Source: CAWGYT01 sp963826795 (GTDB lineage Bacteria; Planctomycetota; Planctomycetia; Pirellulales; Pirellulaceae). From it: a stretch of DNA of 64,000 nucleotides. The stretch covers positions 114,412-178,411 of the forward strand of contig CAWGYT010000019.1 of NCBI GenBank assembly GCA_963826795.1, in the 5' to 3' direction. Positions 36,733 to 46,879 of the stretch are shown piece by piece. The stretch's first letter is position 1. The number at the start of each line of letters is the position of its first letter. A program made the translations under genes and the position numbers. The notes below the pieces were generated by a model, which was given only the letters and a program-made list of their open reading frames with translations, was not told the DNA's origin and made no database searches.

Positions 36733-37952
36733 TGAAGTACGCGATCATCATTCCCGACGGCTGTGCCGACGAGCCGCAGGAGTCGCTGGGCGGCAAGACG
36801 CCGCTCGCAGGCGGCCGGACACGCCGGCCATGGACGCGATCGCGGCGGCGGGCGTCGTCGGCCGCGCGAACAACGTCCCCAGCCATCTGCCGGCCGGTTC
36901 GGACGTGGCCAACCTGAGCCTGCTTGGGCTACGACCCGGACGACCTATTTCACCGGCCGCGCTCCGCTGGAAGCCGCCGCCCAGGGCATCGAACTCGGGC
37001 CGGACGACTGGGCCATTCGCTGCAATCTGGTCACGATCGAAGACCAGGTCATGCGTGACTTTACCGCCGGTCACATCTCGACCGAGGAAGCACGCGAGCT
37101 GCTCGCGGTCACTGCAGGCAGGAGCTCGGCAATCGCCCAGCTGGAGTTCGTGCCCGGCGTCAGCTATCGCAATCTGCTGCTCTATCGCGGCGACGATCAG
37201 GCCGCCCCGTTTTCGCCGCGAGACGCGCACCACGCCGCCGCACGATCTGACCGACAAATCGGTGACCGACGATTTCCCGCGGGTCCGGGCAGCGACCTGT
37301 TGAGCGACCTGATGAGCGGAGCGTCGAGCGTGTTCGCCGAACACCCGGTGAATCGAGGCCCGCGCCGGCGCGGGGGCAACTGCCCGCCACCAACGTCTGG
37401 CTTTGGGGCCTGGGTCGGACACCGCACTTGCCGAGCTTCCAGGCGCAGCTACGGGATCGTCGGGCAAGATGATCACGGCGGTCGACTTGCTGCGCGGCTT
37501 GGCTCGCCTGATCGGCTGGGACCGGATCGAGGTCCCCGGCGCGACCGGGTACACTCGATACCGACTACGCCGCCAAGGGTCGCTACGCGATCGACGCCCT
37601 GGACGGGACCGACCTGATCTGCGTCCACGTCGAGGCCACCGACGAGGCCTCGCACGAGGGACGCTGCGACGCCAAGATCGCGGCGTTGGAAGAGATCGAT
37701 CGGCACATCGTGGCCCCGCTTGTACGCAGGCACTGCAGTCCCGGGGCGACTATCGGATCCTGGTCACGCCCGACCATCCGACGCCGCTGCGCACCAAGAC
37801 GCACAGCCACGGCTTCGTGCCATTCGCCCTCGCCGGGACAGCGGCATCACTCGCCGACGGCCAGCAACGACTTATGACGAGCCGATCGGCCGAGGCGAGT
37901 CGAGTTTGGCATTCGCTGCGGGCATCGAGCGCTGATGTCGTACTTTCTGTGA
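36732..37952 (+). CDS. apgM: Cofactor-independent phosphoglycerate mutase, archaeal type (multiple frameshifts)
   Basis: ApgM interconverts 3- and 2-phosphoglycerate; in bacteria such genes often sit with hom and are sometimes annotated as homoserine kinase-like. Fragments in successive frames align to one roughly 400-residue protein: MKYAIIIPDGCADEPQESLG, DTPAMDAIAAAGVVGRANNV, PAGSDVANLSLLG, APLEAAAQGIELGPDDWAIR, AKMITAVDLLRGLARLIGW, DLICVHVEATDEASHEG and LVTPDHPTPLRTKTHSHGF. I count at least seven single-base breaks. The TGA at 37950-37952 follows LMSYFL. Given the intact motif order, the breaks look like sequence errors. Confidence 0.85.
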
Positions 37953-38001
37953 CGGCCGCGGCGAGCAACCATCGCCGATCGCACATCACTAGGTCCATGC
38001 C

Positions 38002-39798
38002 TTGATCGTGCAGAAATTTGGCGGCACGAGCGTCGCCGATAGCGAAAAGATCCTGGCCGCCGCCCGAAAGGCGATTCGCGCCCAACAGCAAGGGCAATCA
38101 GGTGGTCATGGTCGTCAGCGCCATGGGCAAGAACACCGACGTGCTGGTCGACCTGGCCCACGAGATCACCGAATCGCCCGCCGGCCCGCGAAATGGACAT
38201 GCTGCTGTCGACCGGCGAGCAGGTGAGCGTGGCCCTGATGGCGATGGCCATCCACTCGCTGGGGCATCAAGGCCGTCAGCCTGACCGGCGCCCAGATCGG
38301 CATTCGCACCGACAGCACGCACACCAAGGCCCGCATCCAGTCGATCTCGACCGAACGGATGCAAGCTGCTCTGGACGACGGCAAGATCGTGATCGCCGCC
38401 GGATTTCAGGGCATCGACGAAGACTTCAACATCACCACGCTCGGCCGCGGCGGCAGCGATACGACGGCCGTGGCCCTGGCGGCCGTGCTGCACGCCGACG
38501 CGTGCGAGATCTACACCGACGTCGACGGCGTCTACACGACCGATCCGCGGCTGCTGCCCGGAGGCGCGACGGGTCGCTCAGGTCAGCTACGACGAGATGC
38601 TCGAACTGGCCAGCCTCGGCGCCGGCGTGATGCACAGCCGCTCGATCGAGTTCGCCAAGAAGTTCGGCGTGCCGATCCATGTCCGCAGCAGCTTCACGCG
38701 ACGTTCCGGGCACGATGATCGTCGCGCAACCGGAGATTCCGGACCGAGCGGTGTGCGGCGCGGCGCTGACCCGCAGCGAAGCCCGCGTCACGGTCTCGGA
38801 CGTGCCCGACGTCGCCGGGCAGCATCTGTGAGATCTTTTCGCGGATCGCCGCGCGCAACATGACGGTCGACATGATCGTGCAGAATGTGGCCGACGAAGG
38901 AAATGCCGATATCTCATTTACCGTACCGCGCGACGAGTTGCCGTCGACACTGCAAGCGGTGGAGGACGGCGACGAGCGTTTTGGGAGATGTCGAGATTTC
39001 GCACGACGACCGAGTCGCCAAGGTCTCGGTTGTCGGGCTGGGAATGGCCAGTCAGAGCGGGCGTGGCCGACCGGATGTTTGCGTGCCTTGGCCGACGCCG
39101 GCATCAATATCCAAATGATCACGACCAGCGAGATCAAGATTTCCGCGCTGGTTGCGGGCGACCAGGCCCTGCCGGCGCTGCGAGTCGTTCACCGGGCCTT
39201 CGAGTTGGAAAAAGCGGTCGATCCGCTGGCGGACGCGTCTCCTCCCGCGCGGCGACCCGCCGGCCGTCCCTCGGTCGGCAACTCGCGGGATGTTGTGCAC
39301 GTCCTGGAACGCCTGCAAGGAATGGAAGATCTGACGATCGATGACGTTTTGCTCGATACCGCCCAAGGACGCGTTACGATCTTCGGTGTCCCCAACGCGC
39401 CGGGTGTCGCCGAGCGTGTCTTTCGCGAAATCGCCGCGGCCGAGATTTTTGTCGACATGATTGTCCAAAGCTATCCCAGTGACGGGACGGCTAATCTGAG
39501 TTTCACGGTCGAGAAGTCAAAACTCGCGGCCAGCGTCGACGTCGTCGGAAAGCTGACGCGTGCCTATCCGAGCCTCCGGATCACGCACAGTCCGGACGTC
39601 GCCAAGCTGTCTGTTTCGGGCATCGGCCTGCGAAGCCACACGGGGGTGGCGATCCGGATGTTTCGGGCCCTGGCGGAGGCGGGAATCAATGTCGCGATGA
39701 TCAACACCAGCGAGGTGAGGGTCAATGTGGTGGTCGATGGAGCGGACGGGCCGGCGGGGTTGGACTGTCTCAAGCAAGCCTTTGCCGATGTCATCTGA
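38002..39798 (+). CDS. lysC: Aspartate kinase with four ACT domains (multiple frameshifts)
   Basis: This is the first enzyme of the aspartate pathway (lysine, threonine, methionine). The catalytic part shows IVQKFGGTSVADSEKI, VVMVVSAMGKNTDVLVDLA, GRGGSDTTAVALAAVLHAD and EIYTDVDGVYTTDPR. Four regulatory ACT segments follow: around DVPDVAGQ, ADAGINIQMITTSEIKISAL, IFGVPNAPGVAERVF and AEAGINVAMINTSEVRVNVV. About nine indels break the frame up to 39.1 kb; the last roughly 230 residues are intact. The start is unclear: TTG 38002 is in frame, and ATG 37997 would fit with one restored base. The 3' end overlaps the next gene. Confidence 0.88.
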
Positions 39799-41479
39799 GC
39801 GGGAGCCGACGGGTCGGTGGCGGCGCTGGACGGCAGCGCTGCGAAGCGGCATGGGCCACACGAGCACAGGGCAAAACATCACGGGGCAAAACATCACGGG
39901 GCAAACGACGACGATCGCGCCCGAGCCGTGGCCCTGGGGCGCGCACGCGGTGGAGATTGTCTGGATCGTCGTCGTTTTCTTCTTGTTTGGGAGCGGGGCC
40001 GCGCCGGAGGTCAACGAGCCGCACTACGTGGGCAAGGCCCGTCATTTCTGGGACGCCGCGTTTTGTCCTGGCGACTTCTTTCTAGAGAGCCGCGATGTGC
40101 ATACGGCGTATTTCCTTGCCTTCGGTTGGGTGACCACGCTCGTTTCGCTGCCGGCGGCCGCCTGGATCGGGCGATTTGCGGGCTGGACGTTGCTGGCGAC
40201 CGCCTGGCATGGACTCAGCGTCGCACTGGTACCGCAACGCGGTGCGAGCTTGCTCGGAGCGGCCCTCTGGCTCACGCTGATCCAGCACTTTCAAATGTCC
40301 GGCGAATGGGTCGTCGGCGGGACGGAAGCAAAGGTCTTTGCCTACGTGTTTGTGCTCGCCGGACTTCGGCAGTGGGTGAAAGGTCGAGCGAACGCAACGT
40401 GGGTGCTGCTCGGGATCTCGGCCACCTGGCACGTCCTCGTGGGTGGCTGGGCGGTCGTCATGACCGCAGTCAGCCACGTGATGCAACCGCGGTCCGAACG
40501 CCTCCCCGCGTTGGCTCAGTTGCCCGGTTTGATCCTGGGGGGCCTGCTTGCCTTGGGCGGCTTGATCCCCGCCTTGCAGCTCAGCGGCGACACGCCGCCG
40601 GAACTGACGGTCGAGGCCGAACAGATCTACGTCTTTCAGCGTCTGCCCCATCATCTGCTGATCCGCGATTTTCCAAGTCTGCACGTGCTTCGGCACTTGC
40701 TATTGATCGCCGTCTTTGCCGCGCTGTGGCGAGGCGTGCGGCGGCAGGCACCGGCAACGCGCTTGGGCGGCGTCGTCTGGGGCGCGATCCTGCTCGTACT
40801 CGTCGGAGCCAGCCTGGACGCCACCTTGGGTAATACGGCACTCGGCGCCCGCCTGCTGCGATTCTATTGGTTTCGAGCCTCCGACATTTTCGTCCCGCTG
40901 GGAGTCACCCTGATCGGGATGCTCCACCTGAAGCGATGGACCGACCCACGATCCGGTGCCGCGACGCCGGTCCTCGCGCTGATCCTGGTCCTGGTGACCG
41001 CCAATCTGGCTGCCACGACGCTGGACCTTCAACGGGCGTCGACGCCCGCAGCCGATCGACAAGGCGGGATCCGGCAGGTGGCCGACCTGGCCGATTGGCG
41101 AGATATGTGCAACTGGGTTCGCACTCAGCTGCCGTCGGACGTCCGACTGCTCGCGCCGCCCGATCACCAGACCTTCAAGTGGTATGCTCAACGGGCCGAA
41201 GTGGTCAACTGGAAGGACGTTCCTCAGGACGCGTCGGGATTGATTGAGTGGTCACGACGACTTCGCGCCGTCCAGGCTTGGCAAGCGAGCGAGAACTTGG
41301 TCGAATCAGCGCTTCGGTTGCAAAGACTGCAGCGGGATTACGGCTTCGATTATGTGATCGTTCGGTGGCCTGCCGAGTTTCCGGTACCGGAGCTTCCGGC
41401 GCTCTATCAGAATCGCCGCTATCGCATCTTCTCGGTGCGGCCCGACACGCCGTCCTTGGAGCCTCGCGCGCCTCCCTGA
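39788..41479 (+). CDS. Multi-pass membrane protein, DUF6798-like
   Basis: A large membrane protein of about 563 residues with around ten hydrophobic helices, e.g. AVEIVWIVVVFFLFGSGAAP and LGGVVWGAILLVLVGASLD. The pattern PEVNEPHYVGKARHFWD after the first helix and a soluble C-terminal domain with LLAPPDHQTFKWYAQR resemble a planctomycete family that I believe is DUF6798, possibly glycosyltransferase-C related (not certain). ATG 39788 lies inside the end of lysC. The N-terminus holds a short repeat (TGQNI twice, then TGQTT) encoded by a 15-base tandem repeat. Confidence 0.7.
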   Translation: MSSEREPTGRWRRWTAALRSGMGHTSTGQNITGQNITGQTTTIAPEPWPWGAHAVEIVWIVVVFFLFGSGAAPEVNEPHYVGKARHFWDAAFCPGDFFLESRDVHTAYFLAFGWVTTLVSLPAAAWIGRFAGWTLLATAWHGLSVALVPQRGASLLGAALWLTLIQHFQMSGEWVVGGTEAKVFAYVFVLAGLRQWVKGRANATWVLLGISATWHVLVGGWAVVMTAVSHVMQPRSERLPALAQLPGLILGGLLALGGLIPALQLSGDTPPELTVEAEQIYVFQRLPHHLLIRDFPSLHVLRHLLLIAVFAALWRGVRRQAPATRLGGVVWGAILLVLVGASLDATLGNTALGARLLRFYWFRASDIFVPLGVTLIGMLHLKRWTDPRSGAATPVLALILVLVTANLAATTLDLQRASTPAADRQGGIRQVADLADWRDMCNWVRTQLPSDVRLLAPPDHQTFKWYAQRAEVVNWKDVPQDASGLIEWSRRLRAVQAWQASENLVESALRLQRLQRDYGFDYVIVRWPAEFPVPELPALYQNRRYRIFSVRPDTPSLEPRAPP

Positions 41480-41491
41480 ATTCAAGGTCCC

Positions 41492-42205
41492 ATGGCAATC
41501 TCCCACGCCGCCACTTTGCCGAATTTGCTGGCCGAGCACTTGGCCGCGGCCCCGGCGTGTGACCTCCCACGAGGTCTCGCGCCGACGCTGGCCTACGGTC
41601 GGCATCAAGGGCCGCCACGGGCAGACGCGCGGCGCACGGCCGTCCTGTTCTTGCTCTACCCCAATCACGATCAGTGGCACTTGCCGCTCACACGCCGCCA
41701 GCCCCATTTGGTCCATCACGGCGGTCAGGTGAGCTTGCCCGGTGGAGCGTTGGAGCCCGGCGAATCGCCGCGGGAGGCCGCCGTGCGAGAAACCGTCGAA
41801 GAGCTTGGGGTCGCGGCCACGGACCTGCATCTTTTGGGAACGCTCGCGCCCTTGTATGTGTTCAACAGCAACTTTTTGGTCGAGCCCTGGGTGGCCTTTA
41901 GCGAGCTTCCGCTTGAGTTCGAGCCGAACGAGGAGGAGGTCGCCGAAATCATCGAACTCCCGCTGTCCGCACTGCTGGCGAACCCCGGCGGTCCCTCGGT
42001 GACCATCCAACGCGGCGGACTTCAGTTTTCAGCTCCCTGTTTTCACTGGCAAGACGCGCAGATCTGGGGTGCGACCCGGATCCTGCTCGGCGCTTTCGCC
42101 ACGCAATTGCACGCCCTGCAGGCGCTTGACCCACCGGGAGGGCAAGGCTCCCGATACGACGCACGGATTGGAAACAAGACGGGACCGCACAACCTGAGGA
42201 AATAA
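41492..42205 (+). CDS. Nudix hydrolase, CoA pyrophosphatase-like
   Basis: This enzyme probably hydrolyses CoA or related nucleoside diphosphate derivatives. It has the UPF0035-type lead HLVHHGGQVSLPGGAL followed by the Nudix box GALEPGESPREAAVRETVEE ending in LGV, matching Gx5Ex7REUxEExGU. Further conserved features are VEPWVAF and a C-terminal FHWQDAQIWGATRILL, typical of NudL-type enzymes. The length is 237 residues. Its stop is six bases before argC. Confidence 0.9.
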   Translation: MAISHAATLPNLLAEHLAAAPACDLPRGLAPTLAYGRHQGPPRADARRTAVLFLLYPNHDQWHLPLTRRQPHLVHHGGQVSLPGGALEPGESPREAAVRETVEELGVAATDLHLLGTLAPLYVFNSNFLVEPWVAFSELPLEFEPNEEEVAEIIELPLSALLANPGGPSVTIQRGGLQFSAPCFHWQDAQIWGATRILLGAFATQLHALQALDPPGGQGSRYDARIGNKTGPHNLRK

Positions 42206-42211
42206 ACTCGT

Positions 42212-43222
42212 ATGATTCGCGTTGGCATCATTGGAGCCACCGGCTACACCGGGCTCGAGTTAATCAAACTGCTGCTGCATCATCCGGAAGTCGAGATCGT
42301 CGCTCTGACGAGTCGTCAGGAGGGCCAACCTTCCATCGCGGAAGTCCACCCGCAACTGACCGGCCGCCTGGATCTGCGGCTGGAGAACATCCCGCCTGCC
42401 GAGTTGGCGGGGCGCTGTGACTGCGTGTTCAGCTGCCTGCCCCACGCGGCGTCGGCCGAGGCCGTCGTCGAGTTACTGGGCGCGGGAGTCCGAGTGGTCG
42501 ATTTCAGCGCGGACTATCGTCTGACGGATGTCGCCGAGTACGAAGACTGGTACGCGACGACGCACCCCGATCCCGAGCGTGTCGGAAAGACGCCGTACGG
42601 ACTTCCCGAATGGTTCGAATCCGACATTCGGCCGGCGCCGCTGGTCGCGAACCCCGGCTGCTATCCCACCAGTGCCATTCTCGCCTTGGCACCCTTGCTC
42701 AAGGCCGGTGCCATCGCCCACCAGGACGTGATTGTGGATTCCAAGAGCGGCGTTTCGGGCGCCGGCAGGTCGCCGAAGTTGACGACGCACTTTCCCGAAT
42801 GCAATGAAAACTTTTCGGCCTACAACGTGGGCAAACATCGTCACCTGCCCGAAATGCGTCAGGTGTTGTCGCAGATCTCGGGCACCGCGGTCGAGCTCAT
42901 TTTTACGCCGCATCTGGTCCCGATGGACCGTGGGATTCTGACCACCGCGTATGGCCGGCGGCTCGATCACCGGTCGGAAGCCGATCTGTTGGGGCTGCTA
43001 CGTGAGACCTACCGCGCGTGCCCTTTCGTGCGTGTGATGGACGGGTTGCCTTCGACCAAATACACGGCGCATACCAACTTTTGCGATCTGAGTCTCCGGG
43101 TGGTCGGCGAGCGGGTCGTCGTGCTCAGCAGTATCGACAACCTGATCAAGGGGGCTTCAGGGGCTGCGGTTCAAAACATGAATGTGATGTTCCGCCTCCC
43201 GCAGACCACTGGTTTGCCCTAG
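42212..43222 (+). CDS. argC: N-acetyl-gamma-glutamyl-phosphate reductase
   Basis: This enzyme catalyses the NADPH-dependent third step of arginine synthesis. The Rossmann start VGIIGATGYTGLELIKLLL, the catalytic cysteine in VANPGCYPTSA (Cys150), DSKSGVSGAGR and the histidine region TPHLVPMDRGI are all present. 336 residues, intact. It is close to the preceding Nudix gene and upstream of pta and argJ. Confidence 0.97.
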   Translation: MIRVGIIGATGYTGLELIKLLLHHPEVEIVALTSRQEGQPSIAEVHPQLTGRLDLRLENIPPAELAGRCDCVFSCLPHAASAEAVVELLGAGVRVVDFSADYRLTDVAEYEDWYATTHPDPERVGKTPYGLPEWFESDIRPAPLVANPGCYPTSAILALAPLLKAGAIAHQDVIVDSKSGVSGAGRSPKLTTHFPECNENFSAYNVGKHRHLPEMRQVLSQISGTAVELIFTPHLVPMDRGILTTAYGRRLDHRSEADLLGLLRETYRACPFVRVMDGLPSTKYTAHTNFCDLSLRVVGERVVVLSSIDNLIKGASGAAVQNMNVMFRLPQTTGLP

Positions 43223-43286
43223 CCGGCGACAGGCCGGGGCGGGCACTCGGTTCGACGGCATCCGAAAACTTTGGAGGGAGCCCACG

Positions 43287-45386
43287 GTGTCCAACGGACT
43301 TTATATTGTCAGCACCTCGGCCAGCGCCGGAAAATCCATGGTCGCCCTTGGCATCATGGAGCTTCTATCTCGACGGATCGGCCAGGTGGGCTTTTTCCGC
43401 CCCGTTGTTCGTCAATCGGTCGCCCACGACAACGACATCAACTTGATCCGAGCTCGTTACCGTCAAGCTCAATCCGACGACGCATCATACGCCGTCACGG
43501 AGCGGGACGCGCGGCAAATGCTCGGTGCCGGCGGAAACGAAGACCTGCTCAAACGGATCTACTCGCAGTATAAAAAGTTGCAATCCCAGTGCGAGTTTGT
43601 GGTTTGCGAGGGAACGGATTTCTCGAGCATGTCGGCGGCCTTCGAGTTCGATTTCAACGCTCAAGTTGCCAACCAGCTGGGATGCCCGATCGTCATCGTG
43701 GTCAGCGGACAGGGCAAGACTCCGGCCGAGGTCGTCAGCATGACGCAGGCGGCGCGGGAGACTTTTGGCGACGAAGGCTGCACCGTGACGGCGACCATGG
43801 TGAACCGCGTTCGACGTGAAGATCACGAGCACGTCCGAGCGGAACTGCGACGGAGGTGGGCACACGAGGATGGCGTGTACGTGCTGCCCGAACATCCGAC
43901 GCTCGGTAAGCCGACCCTCGAGGAGATTGTCCAACAGCTGGGTGCGCAGCTTGTCCACGGCGTCGAAGGATGGCAAAAGAATGAGGTTCTGGATACCAAG
44001 ATCGCGGCGATGCGAGTCGAGAACTACCTCGATCGGTTAGTCGACGGGTGCCTCGTCATCACGCCCGGCGATCGATCTGACATTATCCTGGGAAGTCTGG
44101 CGGGTGTTTATTCGGAGGGAGCACCCACGATTGTGGGAATCGTGCTGACCGGGGACATGCGTCCCGCCCCCCAGGTCACTCGGCTGGTCGAGGGACTGAA
44201 GCGAGCGACCGTGCCGATCTTTTCCGTCAAGACGGATACGTACGAGACGGTGATGCAAGCCAGCTCGGTGCGGGCGCAGATCAGCCCCGACAACGATCGC
44301 AAGATCGCGACGGCATTAGGCGTTTTCGAATCCAATGTGGATGTCGCGGAATTGCGAGCTCGGATTACGGCCGTCCGCTCGCACCGAGTGACTCCGATCA
44401 TGTTCGAGTATGATTTGGTCGAGCGGGCGGAGGCGGACCGCCGCCACGTGGTGCTGCCGGAGGGAAACGACGAACGAATTCTGCGTGCAACCGAAATGAT
44501 CGTGCGACGCGGCGTGGCCAACGTGACCTTGCTGGGCAATGAGCAGGAACTACGTGAAAAACTTTCCGCCCTGACGATCGATATCGGCCCGACCCGAATC
44601 GTGGATCCCTCCACCTCCGATCGCATCGACGAGTACGCCGAGACGTATTATCAGCTGCGGAAGCACAAAGGAATCACTCCCGAAGTCGCCCGCGACATGA
44701 TGCGTGACGTGAGCTATTTCGGCACGATGATGGTCTATCTCGGCGTCGCCGACGCGATGGTCTCGGGAGCGGCCCACACGACGGCTCATACGATTCGCCC
44801 CGCCCTGGAGTTCATCCGCACCAGACCCGGATGCTCGATCGTTTCCAGCGTGTTGTTCATGTGCCTGGAGGACCGCGTGCTGGTGTACGGTGACTGTGCC
44901 GTCAATCCCAATCCCAACGCCCCGCAACTGGCCGACATCGCGATTAGCTCGGCCGCCACCGCTCACATGTTCGGCATTGAACCACGCGTGGCGATGTTGT
45001 CTTATTCGACGGGCGAGTCAGGCGAGGGCGAGGATGTGGAGCGAGTCCGAGAGGCAACGCGGCTGGTCCGGCAGTTGGCGCCGAACCTTTTGGTCGAAGG
45101 GCCCATCCAATACGATGCGGCGATCGACGCCAGCGTGGCCAAGACGAAGATGCCGCACTCCCAGGTTGCAGGGCGGGCCACCGTGTTCATCTTTCCCGAC
45201 TTGAATACCGGAAACAACACCTACAAGGCCGTCCAACGCTCGGCAGGTGCGATCGTCGTCGGTCCCGTCCTGCAAGGACTCAACAAGCCCGTCAATGATC
45301 TCAGCCGCGGCTGTTCGGTCGTCGACATTGTCAATACGGTCGCGATCACCGCGATTCAGGCGCAGCACGCCGAGCCACACGCATGA
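43287..45386 (+). CDS. pta: Phosphate acetyltransferase, DRTGG-containing long form
   Basis: This enzyme interconverts acetyl-CoA and acetyl phosphate. The 699-residue protein has three parts: a P-loop-like N-terminal domain (IVSTSASAGKSMVALGIMEL), a central DRTGG domain (LVDGCLVITPGDRSDIILGS) and a C-terminal PTA/PTB catalytic domain (HVVLPEGNDERILRATE, VSGAAHTTAHTIRPALEFI, VADAMVSG). GTG 43287 has a GGAGGG about ten bases upstream. No acetate kinase gene is adjacent. Confidence 0.95.
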   Translation: MSNGLYIVSTSASAGKSMVALGIMELLSRRIGQVGFFRPVVRQSVAHDNDINLIRARYRQAQSDDASYAVTERDARQMLGAGGNEDLLKRIYSQYKKLQSQCEFVVCEGTDFSSMSAAFEFDFNAQVANQLGCPIVIVVSGQGKTPAEVVSMTQAARETFGDEGCTVTATMVNRVRREDHEHVRAELRRRWAHEDGVYVLPEHPTLGKPTLEEIVQQLGAQLVHGVEGWQKNEVLDTKIAAMRVENYLDRLVDGCLVITPGDRSDIILGSLAGVYSEGAPTIVGIVLTGDMRPAPQVTRLVEGLKRATVPIFSVKTDTYETVMQASSVRAQISPDNDRKIATALGVFESNVDVAELRARITAVRSHRVTPIMFEYDLVERAEADRRHVVLPEGNDERILRATEMIVRRGVANVTLLGNEQELREKLSALTIDIGPTRIVDPSTSDRIDEYAETYYQLRKHKGITPEVARDMMRDVSYFGTMMVYLGVADAMVSGAAHTTAHTIRPALEFIRTRPGCSIVSSVLFMCLEDRVLVYGDCAVNPNPNAPQLADIAISSAATAHMFGIEPRVAMLSYSTGESGEGEDVERVREATRLVRQLAPNLLVEGPIQYDAAIDASVAKTKMPHSQVAGRATVFIFPDLNTGNNTYKAVQRSAGAIVVGPVLQGLNKPVNDLSRGCSVVDIVNTVAITAIQAQHAEPHA

Positions 45387-45479
45387 AAGTCGTCCGCGAG
45401 ACGCGTGCACCGTTGCCTTCGGGCAGCTCACGGAGATTTGGTCAAGATCAAGCCTCTTGTTATTGGAAAGAACTGATCC

Positions 45480-46673
45480 ATGTCCCTCGAAATCCCGCAC
45501 GGCTTTCGCTTTTCCGGTGTCTATTGCGGAATCAAACAAGATCCTGCCAAACGTGACATCGCCCTGATCACATCCGATCGACCTTGCGCGGCGGCAGGCG
45601 TGTACACGCAGAATCGTGTCGTGGCCGCTCCCGTGATTTTGGACCGACAGCGAACGCCCGCTGCCAACATCCGGGCGATTGTGACCAATTCCGGCAATGC
45701 CAATGCATGCACGGGTGAGGAAGGACTGGCCAATGCGCGGCACATGGCGGAAATCGCCGCCGCCGCAACGGGGGTCACTCCCGAACAGGTCCTGGTGCTG
45801 TCCACCGGCTTGATCGGCGAGCAACTGCCGATGCAGAAGCTGGAGCGCGGCATCCGAGCGGCCGCCACGCAATTATTCGACTCACCCGACGCCGTGACGC
45901 AGGCGAATCTCGGCATGCTGACGACCGACACGCGATCCAAAATCGTGAGCCGCAAGATTCAAGCGGGAACACGTCCGCTGCATTTGCTCGGCCTGGCCAA
46001 GGGAGCGGCAATGATCGGACCGCAGATGGCAACCATGTTGGGAATTCTCCTGACCGATGCGCCGCTCAGCCCCGCGGACGCCCAGCGTGAATTAGACGCC
46101 GCGGTGCAGGAGAGTTTCAATTGTATTAGCGTCGAAGGCCACATGAGCACCAACGACACGGTCCTCTTGCTGGCCAACGGAGCCGCGGGAGGCGAGCCGC
46201 TCGCAGGCCCCGAGCTGGCGGCGTTTTCCGCCGAACTGCGAGAAACCTGCATTCACCTGGCCCGCGAAATCCCCGACGACGGCGAGGGAGCCACCCACTT
46301 GATCGAGATTCACGTCACCGAATGTGCGACGCGGGACGACGCGGCAAAGATTGCCAAGGCGATTGCCAACAGTCCGCTGGTCAAGACCGCGGTCGCCGGA
46401 GCGGACCCGAATTGGGGACGCATCGTCTCGGCGGCCGGATACGCGGGCGTCGCGTTCGATCCCCAGACCGTGGAACTGACACTCAACGGGTATCCCCTTT
46501 ACCGTCATGGCCAGCCGCTGGCATTCGATGCCCAGGCAGTCTCCGACTCGATTCAGCGGCGGAGGCTGACAGAAATTCAGTTTCGAGTCGGACAAGGGGA
46601 TGCCTCCGTACGGTTTTGGACCTGCGACTTGACCGCCGAATACGTCCACTTGAATGCCGACTACCACACCTAG
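45480..46673 (+). CDS. argJ: Bifunctional glutamate N-acetyltransferase / amino-acid acetyltransferase
   Basis: ArgJ recycles the acetyl group in arginine synthesis by transferring it from acetylornithine to glutamate. It is an Ntn-type self-cleaving protein; cleavage is expected before Thr185 in KGAAMIGPQMATMLG. Other hallmarks are VTNSGNANACTGEEG, STGLIGEQLPM, SFNCISVEGHMSTNDTV and VAGADPNWGRIVSAAGYAG. Length 397. The pairing with argC across pta suggests a partial arg cluster. Confidence 0.97.
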   Translation: MSLEIPHGFRFSGVYCGIKQDPAKRDIALITSDRPCAAAGVYTQNRVVAAPVILDRQRTPAANIRAIVTNSGNANACTGEEGLANARHMAEIAAAATGVTPEQVLVLSTGLIGEQLPMQKLERGIRAAATQLFDSPDAVTQANLGMLTTDTRSKIVSRKIQAGTRPLHLLGLAKGAAMIGPQMATMLGILLTDAPLSPADAQRELDAAVQESFNCISVEGHMSTNDTVLLLANGAAGGEPLAGPELAAFSAELRETCIHLAREIPDDGEGATHLIEIHVTECATRDDAAKIAKAIANSPLVKTAVAGADPNWGRIVSAAGYAGVAFDPQTVELTLNGYPLYRHGQPLAFDAQAVSDSIQRRRLTEIQFRVGQGDASVRFWTCDLTAEYVHLNADYHT

Positions 46674-46879
46674 TGCGGTGCGTTGCGAAACCCGCTGTGT
46701 CACAGCACGAGCCGCAGGCCCGCATCCGGCACGCCGGCCGACGTTCGGGCATGACCTATGGTTGGTTGAATGCTCCTTGCCGGTCAACACCGGTCGGCCT
46801 CGCACCTTGATCAACGCCTGTCGGCGAGGCCTCGTCATCTGGACCCGAATTTCCCGCAGGCCTTTTTCCGAGTCGAACT

